Assembly: GCF_905372525.1 (NCBI RefSeq) | Contig: NZ_CAJPPN010000004.1 | Location: forward strand, 14,727-78,726 | Direction: 5' to 3' | DNA: 64,000 bases | DNA from: an uncultured Porphyromonas sp. | GTDB taxonomy: Bacteria > Bacteroidota > Bacteroidia > Bacteroidales > Porphyromonadaceae | In this document: positions 26,808-34,973 of the stretch, piece by piece | Layout: each line of letters opens with the position of its first letter | How positions within the stretch are numbered: position 1 is the first letter of the stretch | Program-made: the position numbers and the translations under genes | The notes under the pieces: model-generated | What the model was told of the DNA's origin: nothing | What the model saw: only the letters and a program-made list of their open reading frames with translations | The model's database searches: none

Positions 26808-29555
26808 ATGCGCAATAGACTCCCCGCACTCCTCTTCGTGTCCTGTCTCCTCTCGGTAGGGATCCTAGAGGCTAAGCCCCACACTACGGCTCGCACCCTA
26901 AGCGACTCGACCACCACAGCCACAGGCCCCGTGGTACAGTACCCAGCAGTGAACTATGAGCACCCCGTCACGAAGACCATCGCTGAGGTCAAGATCACGG
27001 GCTCGACGAGCTACGACGACTTCGTCCTCAGTAGTCTCTCGGGGCTCAACGTAGGCGATGTAGTCCAGATCCCAGGCAATGCCTTGACCTCGGCCGTGAA
27101 CCGCTACCTACAGTCGGGGTACTTCTCCAATGCTCGGGTGATCATACGTCGCTACGAGGGGGACAAGGTCTTCATCGAGATCGCCCTCACCGAGCGTCCA
27201 CGGATCAATGCCATCACCTTTACCGGTGTCTCCAAGGGCGACCGTGAGGACCTCGAGAAGCGCACAGGCCTTAGGAAGGGCGTACAGGTCTCCCCTAACG
27301 TCTTAGACCGCACCCGCCAGCTCGTCAAGAAGTACTACGATGAGAAGGGCTACCGGGACATGCGTATGTCCATCAAGCAGTCTCAAGCCTCAGGACAGCC
27401 CGGCTACGTAGACCTCGATATCGACATCGACCGTAGTGGCAAGACGAAGGTGCGCAACATCTACTTCGAGGGCAACGAAGCACTTACCCCCCATCAGCTA
27501 CGTATGGCCATGGGGAAGACCAACGAAGGCTTCTCCTTCTCCCGTGGTCGTGCCCTCTCCTCCCTGCTCAAGATATTCAAGCAAAAGAAGTTCGTAGACG
27601 CCGACTACAAGGAAGACCTACAGAACCTGATTAAGAAGTACCACTCCTTCGGCTACCGAGATGCCGAGCTCCTCTCCGACAGCATCGTGCCCGTCCCAGG
27701 CGAGCGCAAGGTAGACATCTACCTCAAGCTCAACGAAGGGAAGAAGTACTACATCAAGGGCGTACGCTTCGTCGGGAACACCAAGTATCCCGCCTCCGTC
27801 CTCGATCAGGTGCTGGGGATCCGTCCCGGTGACGTCTACGACCAGAAGCGACTAGAGAGCCGCCTGACCACCGACGAGGATGCCGTGAGCAATCTCTACT
27901 ACAACAACGGCTATATCTTCGCTGGGGTAGACCCCGTGGAGACCAATATCGAGGGGGACTCCGTCTCTCTGGACATCCGCATCACCGAAGGGCCACAGGC
28001 TACCATCGACAAGGTGAAGATCCGTGGTAACGATATCGTCTACGAGGACGTCGTGCGCCGTGAGCTCTATACCAAGCCCGGTATGCTCTTCAGCAAGGAG
28101 GATCTGATGAACTCCTTCCGTATGCTCAACCAGCTCGGACACTTCGACGCTGAGAAGTCCATCCCCAAGCCCGTGCCTAACCCTCAGAACGGGACTGTGG
28201 ACATCGAGTATGACCTCACCCCTAAGAGCAACGACCAGCTCAACCTCTCCATCGGGTGGAGCCAGACAGGGATCATCGGATCCATTGGCTTTACCTTCAC
28301 CAACTTCTCGATACAGAACCTCTTCCGACCCAGCATGTACAAGGGGATCATCCCTCAGGGGGACGGACAGAAGCTCTCGATCTCGGGACAGACAAATGCT
28401 CGCTACTACAACCAGCTGAGTATCTCCTTCAGTGACCCTTGGTTCGGCAAGAAGCGCCCCAACCTCCTATCCGTAAGTGCCTTCTACTCCCGCACGACTG
28501 CTATCGACCAGCGCTACTACTCAGGACAGGTACGTAATATGGGGTACTATCCCGGCTATGGCTATGGTGGCTACGGGGGCTACGGCTATGGGGGCTATGG
28601 CTACGGAGGCTACGGCTACAACAATGGCTACAACAACTACAACGAGGGTGCCTCGACCCTCTATGAGAACTCGTACGACTCCGACAAGTCCCTCAGCATG
28701 TTCGGGCTCTCGATAGCTAACGGACGACGTCTGAACTGGCCCGACAACTGGTTCCAGCTCACTGCGTCGCTCAACTACACCCACTACAGACTGAACAACT
28801 GGGTGTACAACACCTTCGAGAACTTCCACCACGGTAGCGCCAACGACATCAACGTAGAGCTACGTATCGACCGTAACTCCATCGACAACCCCGTCTACAC
28901 CCGTCGTGGATCCGAGTTCTCCCTCTCGGTGAGCCTAACCCCTCCCTACTCACTCTTTGACAAGAAGGACTACTCGGACCCCAACCTACCCTCTTCCGAC
29001 CGCTACCGCTTCATCGAGTACCACAAGTGGAAGTACTCCGGTAAGATATTCCTCCCGCTGATGAACCCCATGACCGTCAAGCGCACTCCCGTGCTGATGG
29101 CTCGCGTAGAAGGGGGTATCATCAATAGCTACAACAAGTACAAGCGCTCCCCCTTCGGTACCTACTACATGGGGGGCGATATGATGTCGGGCTCTATGAG
29201 CTACATGAACGAGACCATCGGGCTACGTGGCTACAAGAACGGCTCTATCGCAGGTGCTAACTACGACTACGCCTACTCCTACATGCGTGCTAGCCTCGAG
29301 CTACGCTACCCACTGATCTTCGAGCAGTCCACCACGGTATGGGTGCTCGCCTTCGCTGAGGCAGGTAACGCTTGGCAGGACATCAGCCGCTACAATCCCT
29401 TTGACCTCAAGCGCTCCGCCGGCCTCGGTGTCCGTGTGGTGATGCCTTTGATCGGTCTGCTTGGTCTCGACTGGGGCTATGGCTTCGACCGCCCCAACGG
29501 CTATCAGGAGCGTGGCGGTAGCAACATCCACTTCGTCCTCGGTCGTGACCTCTAG
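26808..29555 (+). CDS. bamA: Outer membrane protein assembly factor BamA
   Basis: A 915-residue Omp85-family protein with a Sec signal (MRNRLPALLFVSCLLSVGILEA). Five POTRA domains follow (for example VKITGSTSYDDFVLSSLSGL, RNIYFEGNEALTPHQL, VRFVGNTKYPASVLDQVLGI), then a 16-stranded barrel with the loop 6 region carrying IGLRGYKNG, the VRGF-like motif. It inserts beta-barrels into the outer membrane. Two oddities: a Gly/Tyr repeat tract of about 35 residues near positions 576-610, between barrel strands, and a C-terminus of HFVLGRDL without the usual terminal aromatic residue. The gene order uppS-bamA-ompH-ompH is the conserved Bacteroidota arrangement. Confidence 0.96.
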   Translation: MRNRLPALLFVSCLLSVGILEAKPHTTARTLSDSTTTATGPVVQYPAVNYEHPVTKTIAEVKITGSTSYDDFVLSSLSGLNVGDVVQIPGNALTSAVNRYLQSGYFSNARVIIRRYEGDKVFIEIALTERPRINAITFTGVSKGDREDLEKRTGLRKGVQVSPNVLDRTRQLVKKYYDEKGYRDMRMSIKQSQASGQPGYVDLDIDIDRSGKTKVRNIYFEGNEALTPHQLRMAMGKTNEGFSFSRGRALSSLLKIFKQKKFVDADYKEDLQNLIKKYHSFGYRDAELLSDSIVPVPGERKVDIYLKLNEGKKYYIKGVRFVGNTKYPASVLDQVLGIRPGDVYDQKRLESRLTTDEDAVSNLYYNNGYIFAGVDPVETNIEGDSVSLDIRITEGPQATIDKVKIRGNDIVYEDVVRRELYTKPGMLFSKEDLMNSFRMLNQLGHFDAEKSIPKPVPNPQNGTVDIEYDLTPKSNDQLNLSIGWSQTGIIGSIGFTFTNFSIQNLFRPSMYKGIIPQGDGQKLSISGQTNARYYNQLSISFSDPWFGKKRPNLLSVSAFYSRTTAIDQRYYSGQVRNMGYYPGYGYGGYGGYGYGGYGYGGYGYNNGYNNYNEGASTLYENSYDSDKSLSMFGLSIANGRRLNWPDNWFQLTASLNYTHYRLNNWVYNTFENFHHGSANDINVELRIDRNSIDNPVYTRRGSEFSLSVSLTPPYSLFDKKDYSDPNLPSSDRYRFIEYHKWKYSGKIFLPLMNPMTVKRTPVLMARVEGGIINSYNKYKRSPFGTYYMGGDMMSGSMSYMNETIGLRGYKNGSIAGANYDYAYSYMRASLELRYPLIFEQSTTVWVLAFAEAGNAWQDISRYNPFDLKRSAGLGVRVVMPLIGLLGLDWGYGFDRPNGYQERGGSNIHFVLGRDL

Positions 29556-29610
29556 TCCGCACCGAGCGCGCAGTATCCCGACAAACCCAGTGTTTCACCC
29601 CAATAAGCGT

Positions 29611-30132
29611 ATGCAAGTTATGAAGAAGATCCTTTTTCTCTTCGCCCTCATCCTCCTCTCTTGGGGAGCTGCCGAGGCACAGAAGTTCGCTCTCGTGGAC
29701 ATGGAGTACATCCTAAAGAAAGACCCATCCTATGAGGTGATGAACCGCCAGCTCGAGGACCTATCCAAGAAGTGGCAGAGCGAGGTGACCACCCTAGAGA
29801 ACAAAGCACAGGCTGCCTATAAGAGCTACCAAGGCGAGGTCGCCTTCCTATCGGCCGAGCAGAAGAAGGCTCGTGAGGAAGCGATCGTCTCCGTCGAGAA
29901 GCAGGCCTACGAGCTCAAGCGTAAGTACTTCGGCCCCGAAGGCGAGCTGTTCAAGAAGCGAGAAGCCCTCATGAAGCCCATCCAAGACCGTGTATGGGCT
30001 GCGATGAAGGAACTAGCCCGGGCACAGGGCTATCAGCTCATCATCGACCGTACCTCCTCCAAGATCGTCTACGCCGACCCCGCACTAGACGTCAGCGAGA
30101 CCCTCGTAGCCAAGCTCGGCCTAGCACGCTAA
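29611..30132 (+). CDS. OmpH/Skp-family periplasmic chaperone (first copy)
   Basis: About 173 residues with a Sec signal MKKILFLFALILLSWGAAEAQ. The mature part starts KFALVDMEYILKKDPSY, the conserved Skp head, followed by a long Lys/Glu/Ala-rich coiled coil (KKWQSEVTTLENKAQAAYKS) and a return to the head (AQGYQLIIDRTSSKIVYADP), as in the Skp trimer tentacles. It carries unfolded outer-membrane proteins to BamA, encoded just upstream. The frame is open upstream into bamA, but starts there are unlikely because the signal peptide begins at the ATG at 29611 or 29620. Confidence 0.92.
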   Translation: MQVMKKILFLFALILLSWGAAEAQKFALVDMEYILKKDPSYEVMNRQLEDLSKKWQSEVTTLENKAQAAYKSYQGEVAFLSAEQKKAREEAIVSVEKQAYELKRKYFGPEGELFKKREALMKPIQDRVWAAMKELARAQGYQLIIDRTSSKIVYADPALDVSETLVAKLGLAR

Positions 30133-30181
30133 TCCACGCTCATAATAATCTCAAAATAAAAACGTAACACAAGACAGACAA

Positions 30182-30730
30182 ATGAAGAAGTTTCTGATTT
30201 CACTGCTCCTCATGCTTCCGCTCATCCTCCCCGCACAGGCTCAGCAGAAGATCGGTATCGTCAATACCACTGCCATCATGGAGGCTCTCCCCGACGTCAA
30301 GACCGCTACGGCCAAGATCCAGGACCTCGCTAAGCAGTACGATGCTGAGATCAAGCGTATGCAGGACGAGCTCAAGACCAAGCTTGAGGCCTATCAGAAG
30401 GAAGAAGCGACCATGACCGAGGTCATCAAGAAGCGTCGCCAGCAGGAGCTACAGGAGATGGAGGCTCGCATACAGAATAGCTACCAGATGATGCAGGAAG
30501 AGGTACAGAAGGAGCACGAGAAGCTCATGGCTCCTATCCGCACCAAGGTCACTACCGCCATCAGCAAGGTCTGCGAAGCTCAGGGATGTGCCTATATCCT
30601 CGAGTCCAGTGCACTGCTCGCCACCGGTAGCTCTGCCCTAGACCTCACCCAGGCCGTCAAGGATGCCCTAGGTATCAAGGCTGGTGCAGCTACCACTGCT
30701 GCTCCTAAGGCTACCACGGGTAAGAAGTAA
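30182..30730 (+). CDS. OmpH/Skp-family periplasmic chaperone (second copy)
   Basis: A 182-residue Skp-like chaperone with signal MKKFLISLLLMLPLILPAQAQ. It keeps the family start QKIGIVNTTAIMEALPDV, a Gln/Lys/Glu-rich coiled coil of about 80 residues (IKRMQDELKTKLEAYQKEEA) and the closing head strand AQGCAYILESSALL. A short Ala/Thr tail (AATTAAPKATTGKK) is added at the C-terminus. It lies 49 bases after the first copy; tandem Skp genes after bamA are normal in Bacteroidota. It is the last gene of the envelope operon and is followed by a hairpin. Confidence 0.93.
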   Translation: MKKFLISLLLMLPLILPAQAQQKIGIVNTTAIMEALPDVKTATAKIQDLAKQYDAEIKRMQDELKTKLEAYQKEEATMTEVIKKRRQQELQEMEARIQNSYQMMQEEVQKEHEKLMAPIRTKVTTAISKVCEAQGCAYILESSALLATGSSALDLTQAVKDALGIKAGAATTAAPKATTGKK

Positions 30731-30793
30731 TCACCTCCTAGCCCGAACAACGGCGCCCCCTCCCGACCTAGTCCTCCGAGGCTAGGTCAGACA

Positions 30794-30834
30794 AGCGAAG
30801 GCTATATCCGCATCCTGCAGATATAGCCTTCGCT
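30794..30834. terminator. Hairpin terminator of the bamA operon
   Basis: A perfect 14-bp inverted repeat (30794-30807 with 30821-30834) and a 13-base loop, 64 bases after the second Skp gene; a short A/T-rich stretch follows. Confidence 0.65.
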
Positions 30835-30855
30835 CATTATACCCCCTCCCCAAGC

Positions 30856-30903
30856 CAGTATATATGCCCCGTACCAAATCAGTGTATATGCCCCGCACCA
30901 AGT
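30856..30903. repeat. Two tandem 24-bp units
   Basis: The unit starting CAGTATATATGCCCCGTACC at 30856 is repeated at 30880 with a few changes (TATATGCCCCGCACCA). It lies in the gap between the Skp operon and a small membrane-protein gene; function unknown. Confidence 0.6.
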
Positions 30904-31045
30904 CGCATAGCCGAGCCTTCTCCCACCCCTCTTTCCACCCCTTGCTTTAGCGACATATCACGTCCCCAAAGCCAACGACTACCAGCCTCAAGGCCAGCCA
31001 CCTAGGACTTCTTAGTAGGGGGTAGTATAGATGAGGTAAAAGTAG

Positions 31046-31053
31046 TACCTTTG
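31046..31053 (+). promoter_or_regulatory. -7 promoter element for the small membrane protein
   Basis: TACCTTTG matches TAnnTTTG and ends 42 bases before the ATG at 31096. It overlaps a TTG at 31051 in the same frame, which rules out the longer reading of that frame. Confidence 0.6.
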
Positions 31054-31095
31054 CAAAAGAGAATAATACCCTCGCCACACAAATACACACTCAAA

Positions 31096-31341
31096 ATGAA
31101 ACGAGTACTCTTCAACCTGACGGTCTTGCTACTCATCGCCCTCATCATCCGTGTGGGCTACCTTGCCACCACTATGCAGCCTGGAGAAGTCCTCCGCATG
31201 CAGAGTAACTCCCCCCTCCCCACGACAGAGGAACGTATGCCCTCATATTCTCGTTCCGACAGTCTCAGCACGGACTCTGTACATCTCTATTCGCAGCGTC
31301 AAGATGCCTCGAGGGGTGCCTTTTGGTTTGGCATCCGCTAA
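31096..31341 (+). CDS. Small single-pass membrane protein, unknown function
   Basis: An 81-residue protein: MKRVLFNLTVLLLIALIIRV forms an N-terminal membrane helix or uncleaved signal, followed by a polar, Ser-rich tail (SYSRSDSLSTDSVHLYSQRQ) ending in GAFWFGIR. I do not recognise a family. Support for it being real: a consensus -7 element at the right distance upstream, a hairpin followed by a T run 34 bases downstream, and a coherent signal-anchor. The frame can be extended upstream to a TTG at 31051, but that codon lies within the promoter, so the ATG at 31096 is preferred. Confidence 0.6.
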   Translation: MKRVLFNLTVLLLIALIIRVGYLATTMQPGEVLRMQSNSPLPTTEERMPSYSRSDSLSTDSVHLYSQRQDASRGAFWFGIR

Positions 31342-31374
31342 GGGGTAGACACCTACCCTTCATCTACATCTAGT

Positions 31375-31403
31375 TAGCCCCTTCACCGAGGGGCTAGCTT
31401 TTT
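31375..31403 (+). terminator. Intrinsic terminator of the small membrane-protein gene
   Basis: An 8-bp G/C-rich stem (31375-31382 with 31389-31396), a 6-base loop, then GC followed by a run of five T. Confidence 0.75.
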
Positions 31404-31610
31404 CTCGCTCCAGAGGCGAGCCCCGCCAGCACAAGTAGCTAGGCATCCTATCTCTGCGGAGATAGCACAACCCATCTAATGACCAAAGCGGGCACAGCCC
31501 ACACACCGCCCAAAGCAGAGGTGAGAAGCCCTAACTAAGCCCCCTCTCTCCGCACTCCTTACTCCCCACACATAATACACCCCGAAGAGGCCACGTAATC
31601 TTCACCCCAA

Positions 31611-31673
31611 TCACCTATGTAAGGTGACGGAGACGCTCATACCGAGAGCGCACTCACGCTCTCGGTATGAGCG
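31611..31673. repeat. Paired-hairpin repeat, copy 1 (inverted order)
   Basis: A short palindrome TCACCTATGTAAGGTGA (31611-31627) is followed by a perfect 17-bp stem with a 6-base loop (31634-31650 with 31657-31673) built on CGCTCATACCGAGAGCG. The same pair occurs in opposite order at 37285 and 55211, so this copy is inverted. Confidence 0.75.
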
Positions 31674-31826
31674 CTGATGTCCTCTCGGTATGCACGCAGA
31701 CCCGTTCTCGGCATGTACGCTAATTCCCCATCGCCCAGCATGATACAAAGGGAGTTGGATGAGAATGGGGAATTCCTCCACCTCGTGGGATCGCACTGCA
31801 CACCCCATCAGGGTGGTGATAGCCCC

Positions 31827-32178
31827 TAGGGCTGACGCATGAACTCACTTTAGTGCGAGGGCAAGGTCGCCAAGGAGCATACGCCGAAGATAGAAGTATC
31901 TATCTCCTAGGCTAGATATGCCAAGCGAATACCTCCTACCTAAGAGGGATGAGTGTACACGTGTGTACACAACTGTATACCCACGTGTACACTACTGTAT
32001 ACACGCGTGTACACAAGTGCGCTCTAAGTATATCCTCTCCAGAGCTCGCTTGTATGTCTGTTTCTTGGCTATAATACGTAGGATCTCTAGGGATGGGCTA
32101 AGATTCCCTGAGATATGAACTAATATCCCCGAAGATCCAAAGGCTGGAGTGTGCGAGAGAGATCATGCGTCAGCCCTA
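31827..32178 (+). mobile_element. MITE-like element, intact copy A, 352 bp
   Basis: The ends are perfect 16-bp inverted repeats (TAGGGCTGACGCATGA on the left; its reverse complement on the right). A perfect 10-bp direct repeat TGATAGCCCC flanks both sides (31817-31826 and 32179-32188), as expected of a target duplication. The interior aligns along its whole length with copy B at 54256, including the central array of three 18-bp near-palindromes at 31953-32014. No transposase is encoded; short frames inside consist of repeat sequence. A transposase making about 10-bp duplications (for example the IS4 group) would be needed in trans. Confidence 0.85.
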
Positions 32179-32337
32179 TGATAGCCCCCCACTTGGGGGC
32201 TCACTGCGCCCCTACTTGTGATATTATGCCACACTGGCAGGGGGAAGACTGAGCCCCCTATTAGCCCACTACCTCCGACCTTGCAGGCTAGGATGGAGTG
32301 GACACAAGTGCTTGTGCGGATGTTGCGTTAAAACGGA

Positions 32338-32376
32338 AAGTCCCTACGGCATTCAGAGAGGACGCCGTAGGGACTT
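32338..32376. terminator. Perfect 13-bp hairpin in intergenic DNA
   Basis: Arms 32338-32350 and 32364-32376 around TCCCTACGGC, with a 13-base loop. No gene ends nearby, so it may be a leftover terminator or part of an unrecognised small RNA. Confidence 0.4.
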
Positions 32377-32731
32377 CGTACCTTGACTGAAGCTGTCACA
32401 CGGCATACCTTTCCCTTGGTCTTTTATACCTCGGTGATCAGTCGTACATTTGCGTACAACATCCCGCCTATATGAAGCTGACTCCTCCCATCCCCAGCCA
32501 CGGACAGACACAGCCCCAAGCCCCCCTCGCTGTACAAAGCGTACCCTCGTAGGTCTCACCAAAGAGCGAATTCACAGGAATGGGGCTCGGACTCTGCTCT
32601 CTGTAAAGCCAATAACAAACAGAATATAAGCTCAAGCAATACCCAAAGGAGGTATCAGCCCGCAGTCTCCCGCCCCTACTTAACGGAGAGCCCCCTATCC
32701 TCCCCTACGAACAAATAGAATACGAACGCAG

Positions 32732-33481
32732 ATGATGTCGCTATTTCTACCTCTTACTCTCGTCCTGCTCCTACTATCGCTTTTCCTTAAATGGAATGAA
32801 GCAAAGATCAAGGGGCGGATCGGCGAGAAGCGTGTCTCCTCTGTCCTATCTACCCTCCCTGATGGCTACTTCCCGTTTGATAACGTACTCCTCCGAGACA
32901 GTGGCAGATCCACACAGATCGACCACGTCGTCGTGTCTCCCTACGGCATCTTCGTCATCGAGACGAAGAACTACAAGGGCTGGATCTATGGGAAAAGGCA
33001 TGCTGAGTACTGGACACAAAATATATACGGGACGAAGTTTCCCCTGCGCAACCCAGTCAGACAGAACTATGCCCATACCAGAGCACTACAGGAGCTACTA
33101 GGGATACCTCTCAATCGGTTCGTTCAGATCGTGGTCTTCCTCGATAGGGCTGAGCTAAAGGGGTATATGGATGAACGTGTGGTGTACCTGAGCCAGCTAC
33201 GGGAATTCATCTTGAGCCACTCAACGGAAAGGCTAACGACCGAAGAAGTGGCCTCATTTAGGGACCTTATCCACACCAGTGATGTCCGAGGGTCGAAAGC
33301 AGCGAAGCGACATATCCTATACGTTCGGGCAAGGGTGCAGGAGCGACAGCGACTGATCGAGAGCCGTATTTGCCCGAGATGTGGAGGGCAACTGCTCGTC
33401 CGCCAAGGGCCATATAGCTCCTTCCTGGGCTGTAGCAACTACCCACGCTGTCGCTTCACTGCCTCCGACTCGGGGCACTGA
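32732..33481 (+). CDS. NERD-domain nuclease-like protein with C-terminal zinc ribbon
   Basis: A 249-residue protein. An N-terminal membrane helix (LFLPLTLVLLLLSLFLKW) is followed by a NERD domain: KGRIGEKRVSSVL, then STQIDHVVVSPYGIFVIETK near residues 61-80 with the PD-(D/E)xK-type Asp and ETK, and later RNPVRQNYAH and VVFLDRA. The C-terminus is a topoisomerase-type zinc ribbon with CPRCGG and CSNYPRC (about residues 214-236). NERD proteins are nuclease-related, and the ribbon would bind nucleic acid. The gene stands alone in a repeat-rich stretch; two ATGs lie one codon apart at the start, and either could be used. Some NERD proteins occur in defence islands, but nothing here proves such a role. 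Confidence 0.88.
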   Translation: MMSLFLPLTLVLLLLSLFLKWNEAKIKGRIGEKRVSSVLSTLPDGYFPFDNVLLRDSGRSTQIDHVVVSPYGIFVIETKNYKGWIYGKRHAEYWTQNIYGTKFPLRNPVRQNYAHTRALQELLGIPLNRFVQIVVFLDRAELKGYMDERVVYLSQLREFILSHSTERLTTEEVASFRDLIHTSDVRGSKAAKRHILYVRARVQERQRLIESRICPRCGGQLLVRQGPYSSFLGCSNYPRCRFTASDSGH

Positions 33482-33538
33482 TCTCACTACGGCGCAAGAG
33501 TTGCCAGCGAAGACTTATACACGCTGGAGCTCATACAT

Positions 33539-33577
33539 GTAGCCCCGATGGCGTCCTTGGGATGCCATCGGGGCTAC
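33539..33577. terminator. Hairpin terminator between converging genes
   Basis: A perfect 14-bp stem (33539-33552 with 33564-33577), G/C-rich, 11-base loop, lying between the NERD-domain gene and the end of the minus-strand esterase gene. Confidence 0.75.
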
Positions 33578-33611
33578 TTGTGTGCGAGAGCGGGATCGTA
33601 GTGACCTCGCC

Positions 33612-34970
33612 TTAGAGTGGGATATTGACCTTGGCGGGAAAGACTCTCTTGGGGTCACCGAAGCGGGCTATGGCCTCCGCCATCACCCCCTTGCTGGGCT
33701 TCAAGATACCAGAGAATACCTCCCGTCCATTATGCCGAACCACTACGGGCTTAGTGAAGTCCACTTCGTCGATATAGAGCGTCAGTGTACCCTGTGCTGT
33801 CCCGTGGAGGAGCTTGCTCTTGACCTCGAAGGTATTGCCCTCATGCTGCACATCTAGGTGTAGACGGGCATCCCCACTGTGCTTCACCTTACCGAAGCCC
33901 AGATAATAGACACCATCGGAGAAGCCATCATCTATATTGTAGTAGGTATAGCTGATGTGCTTGGGGTAGGTGCGTCGCTTGTGCTGAGCCAGCCATGGAG
34001 TCATCGTCAGATAGGGGATCGTATGCCCGTGGTCAGGGATGATATTGCTCTCGTGGATGAAGTCTCCGGGGTTCGCCTTCGCTAGCTCATCGAGCTTGTC
34101 CCGCCAGTCCCTAGCGTTGAGGCTACGATCATACTCGTAGTCACGTGCACCGACGTCGAAGCGCAGGGCTACATTGCGCAGGTTCTCTGCTAGGTCAAGG
34201 TGTTCAATAGCCGCAGCCAAGGGACCAATGGCAGCGAAGTAGTCGGGCATATAGAGAGCTAGGCGAAAGGCTCCATATCCCCCCTCGGATATACCCGTGA
34301 GATAGACTCTATCGGGGTCGGCATCCCCTCGGAGCACAGCCACCTGATAGGCTCGGCGGAAGGCTGCACGCTGCGGAGCGTAGTGCCACCGTCCCTTGCG
34401 ATCGTCCGCCATACGGGGGACGAAGTACAGAGCTGGACGATTGGGGTAGCTATCGGTGAAGGACATGAGGGTGTACCACTCCTGCTCGTTGATCTCCGAG
34501 GTCCAGGGGCCTGGCTCATTGGGGTAACGTCCTCCGCCGTGCAGGTTGATGAAGAAGGGGTATCCCCCCTCGGGCTTAGTCCCCTTGGCGAAGAGGTGGA
34601 GCTGCATCCTCTCCCCTCCCGGAAGCTCCCAGACGAGTGCACGAGGGGCATTGAGTGCCCAGTCGCTCTCGCCGAGTCGCTCCTCATTGGCTCGCCGCCA
34701 GAGCGACCACAGGTGCACCCGCTGAGCCTCATAGTCCGAGCTAGGCACGTAGTCCTGATAGCTAGCCCTAGGGGCATCCTGAGGACTCACGACGTCTATC
34801 TGCTGACGTAGGTAGCTGACAAGTGCCTCATCCCCTACAGTGGAGGGCTCGGGGCTAGGTGTAGCCTGACGGCACCCGACGAGGGTGAGGGCGAGGAGAG
34901 AGAGGGCGAGAGCCGAGTGGCTGACTCGGCTCCCGCCTCTGGTGGCATAGCTATGCATGGTAGGACGCAT
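33612..34970 (-). CDS. Esterase lipoprotein, PHB-depolymerase-like alpha/beta hydrolase
   Basis: A roughly 452-residue lipoprotein with lipobox LVGC (Cys near residue 33). The alpha/beta-hydrolase core has GYPFFINLHGGGRY (oxyanion region), the nucleophile elbow YLTGISEGGYGAF (Ser near 226) and a late PDHGHTIPYL carrying the catalytic His, followed by a C-terminal beta region of about 120 residues (HEGNTFEVKSKLLHGTAQGT). These features fit secreted polyhydroxybutyrate-depolymerase/feruloyl-esterase-like enzymes; the substrate is unknown. The chosen start is the ATG at 34970; a GTG at 34973 and an ATG at 34958 are alternatives, the last giving a tidier signal peptide. The start directly abuts the stop of the LRR lipoprotein gene, so they are likely co-transcribed. 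Confidence 0.82.
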   Translation of the reverse strand: MRPTMHSYATRGGSRVSHSALALSLLALTLVGCRQATPSPEPSTVGDEALVSYLRQQIDVVSPQDAPRASYQDYVPSSDYEAQRVHLWSLWRRANEERLGESDWALNAPRALVWELPGGERMQLHLFAKGTKPEGGYPFFINLHGGGRYPNEPGPWTSEINEQEWYTLMSFTDSYPNRPALYFVPRMADDRKGRWHYAPQRAAFRRAYQVAVLRGDADPDRVYLTGISEGGYGAFRLALYMPDYFAAIGPLAAAIEHLDLAENLRNVALRFDVGARDYEYDRSLNARDWRDKLDELAKANPGDFIHESNIIPDHGHTIPYLTMTPWLAQHKRRTYPKHISYTYYNIDDGFSDGVYYLGFGKVKHSGDARLHLDVQHEGNTFEVKSKLLHGTAQGTLTLYIDEVDFTKPVVVRHNGREVFSGILKPSKGVMAEAIARFGDPKRVFPAKVNIPL

Positions 34971-34973
34971 CAC

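Larger units (their letters stand above)
31342..32731. other. Repeat-rich intergenic region
   Basis: About 1.4 kb with no convincing gene. It holds a terminator (31375-31403), paired hairpins (31611-31673) followed by three degenerate CTCGGTATG-type fragments to about 31720, an intact MITE-like element (31827-32178), and a 13-bp hairpin (32338-32376). A TACATTTG at 32445-32452 may be a promoter for the NERD-domain gene. Short frames at 31611-31808 and 31918-32118 are made of repeat sequence. Confidence 0.6.

Noticed and set aside
29461..29610. Upstream extension of the first Skp-like frame into bamA
   Set aside because: The signal peptide begins at 29611/29620; the extension is bamA sequence in another frame.
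31953..32014. Short direct repeats resembling a mini CRISPR array
   Set aside because: Units are palindromic with only 4-base spacers, no cas genes are present, and the same array recurs inside a transposable element.
31918..32118. Open frame sharing VYPRVHY and IHACT with frames at 54298-54486 and, on the minus strand, 23218-23406
   Set aside because: The shared peptide comes from translating the conserved palindrome array in the MITE; the frames differ in starts and ends and have no ribosome or codon support.
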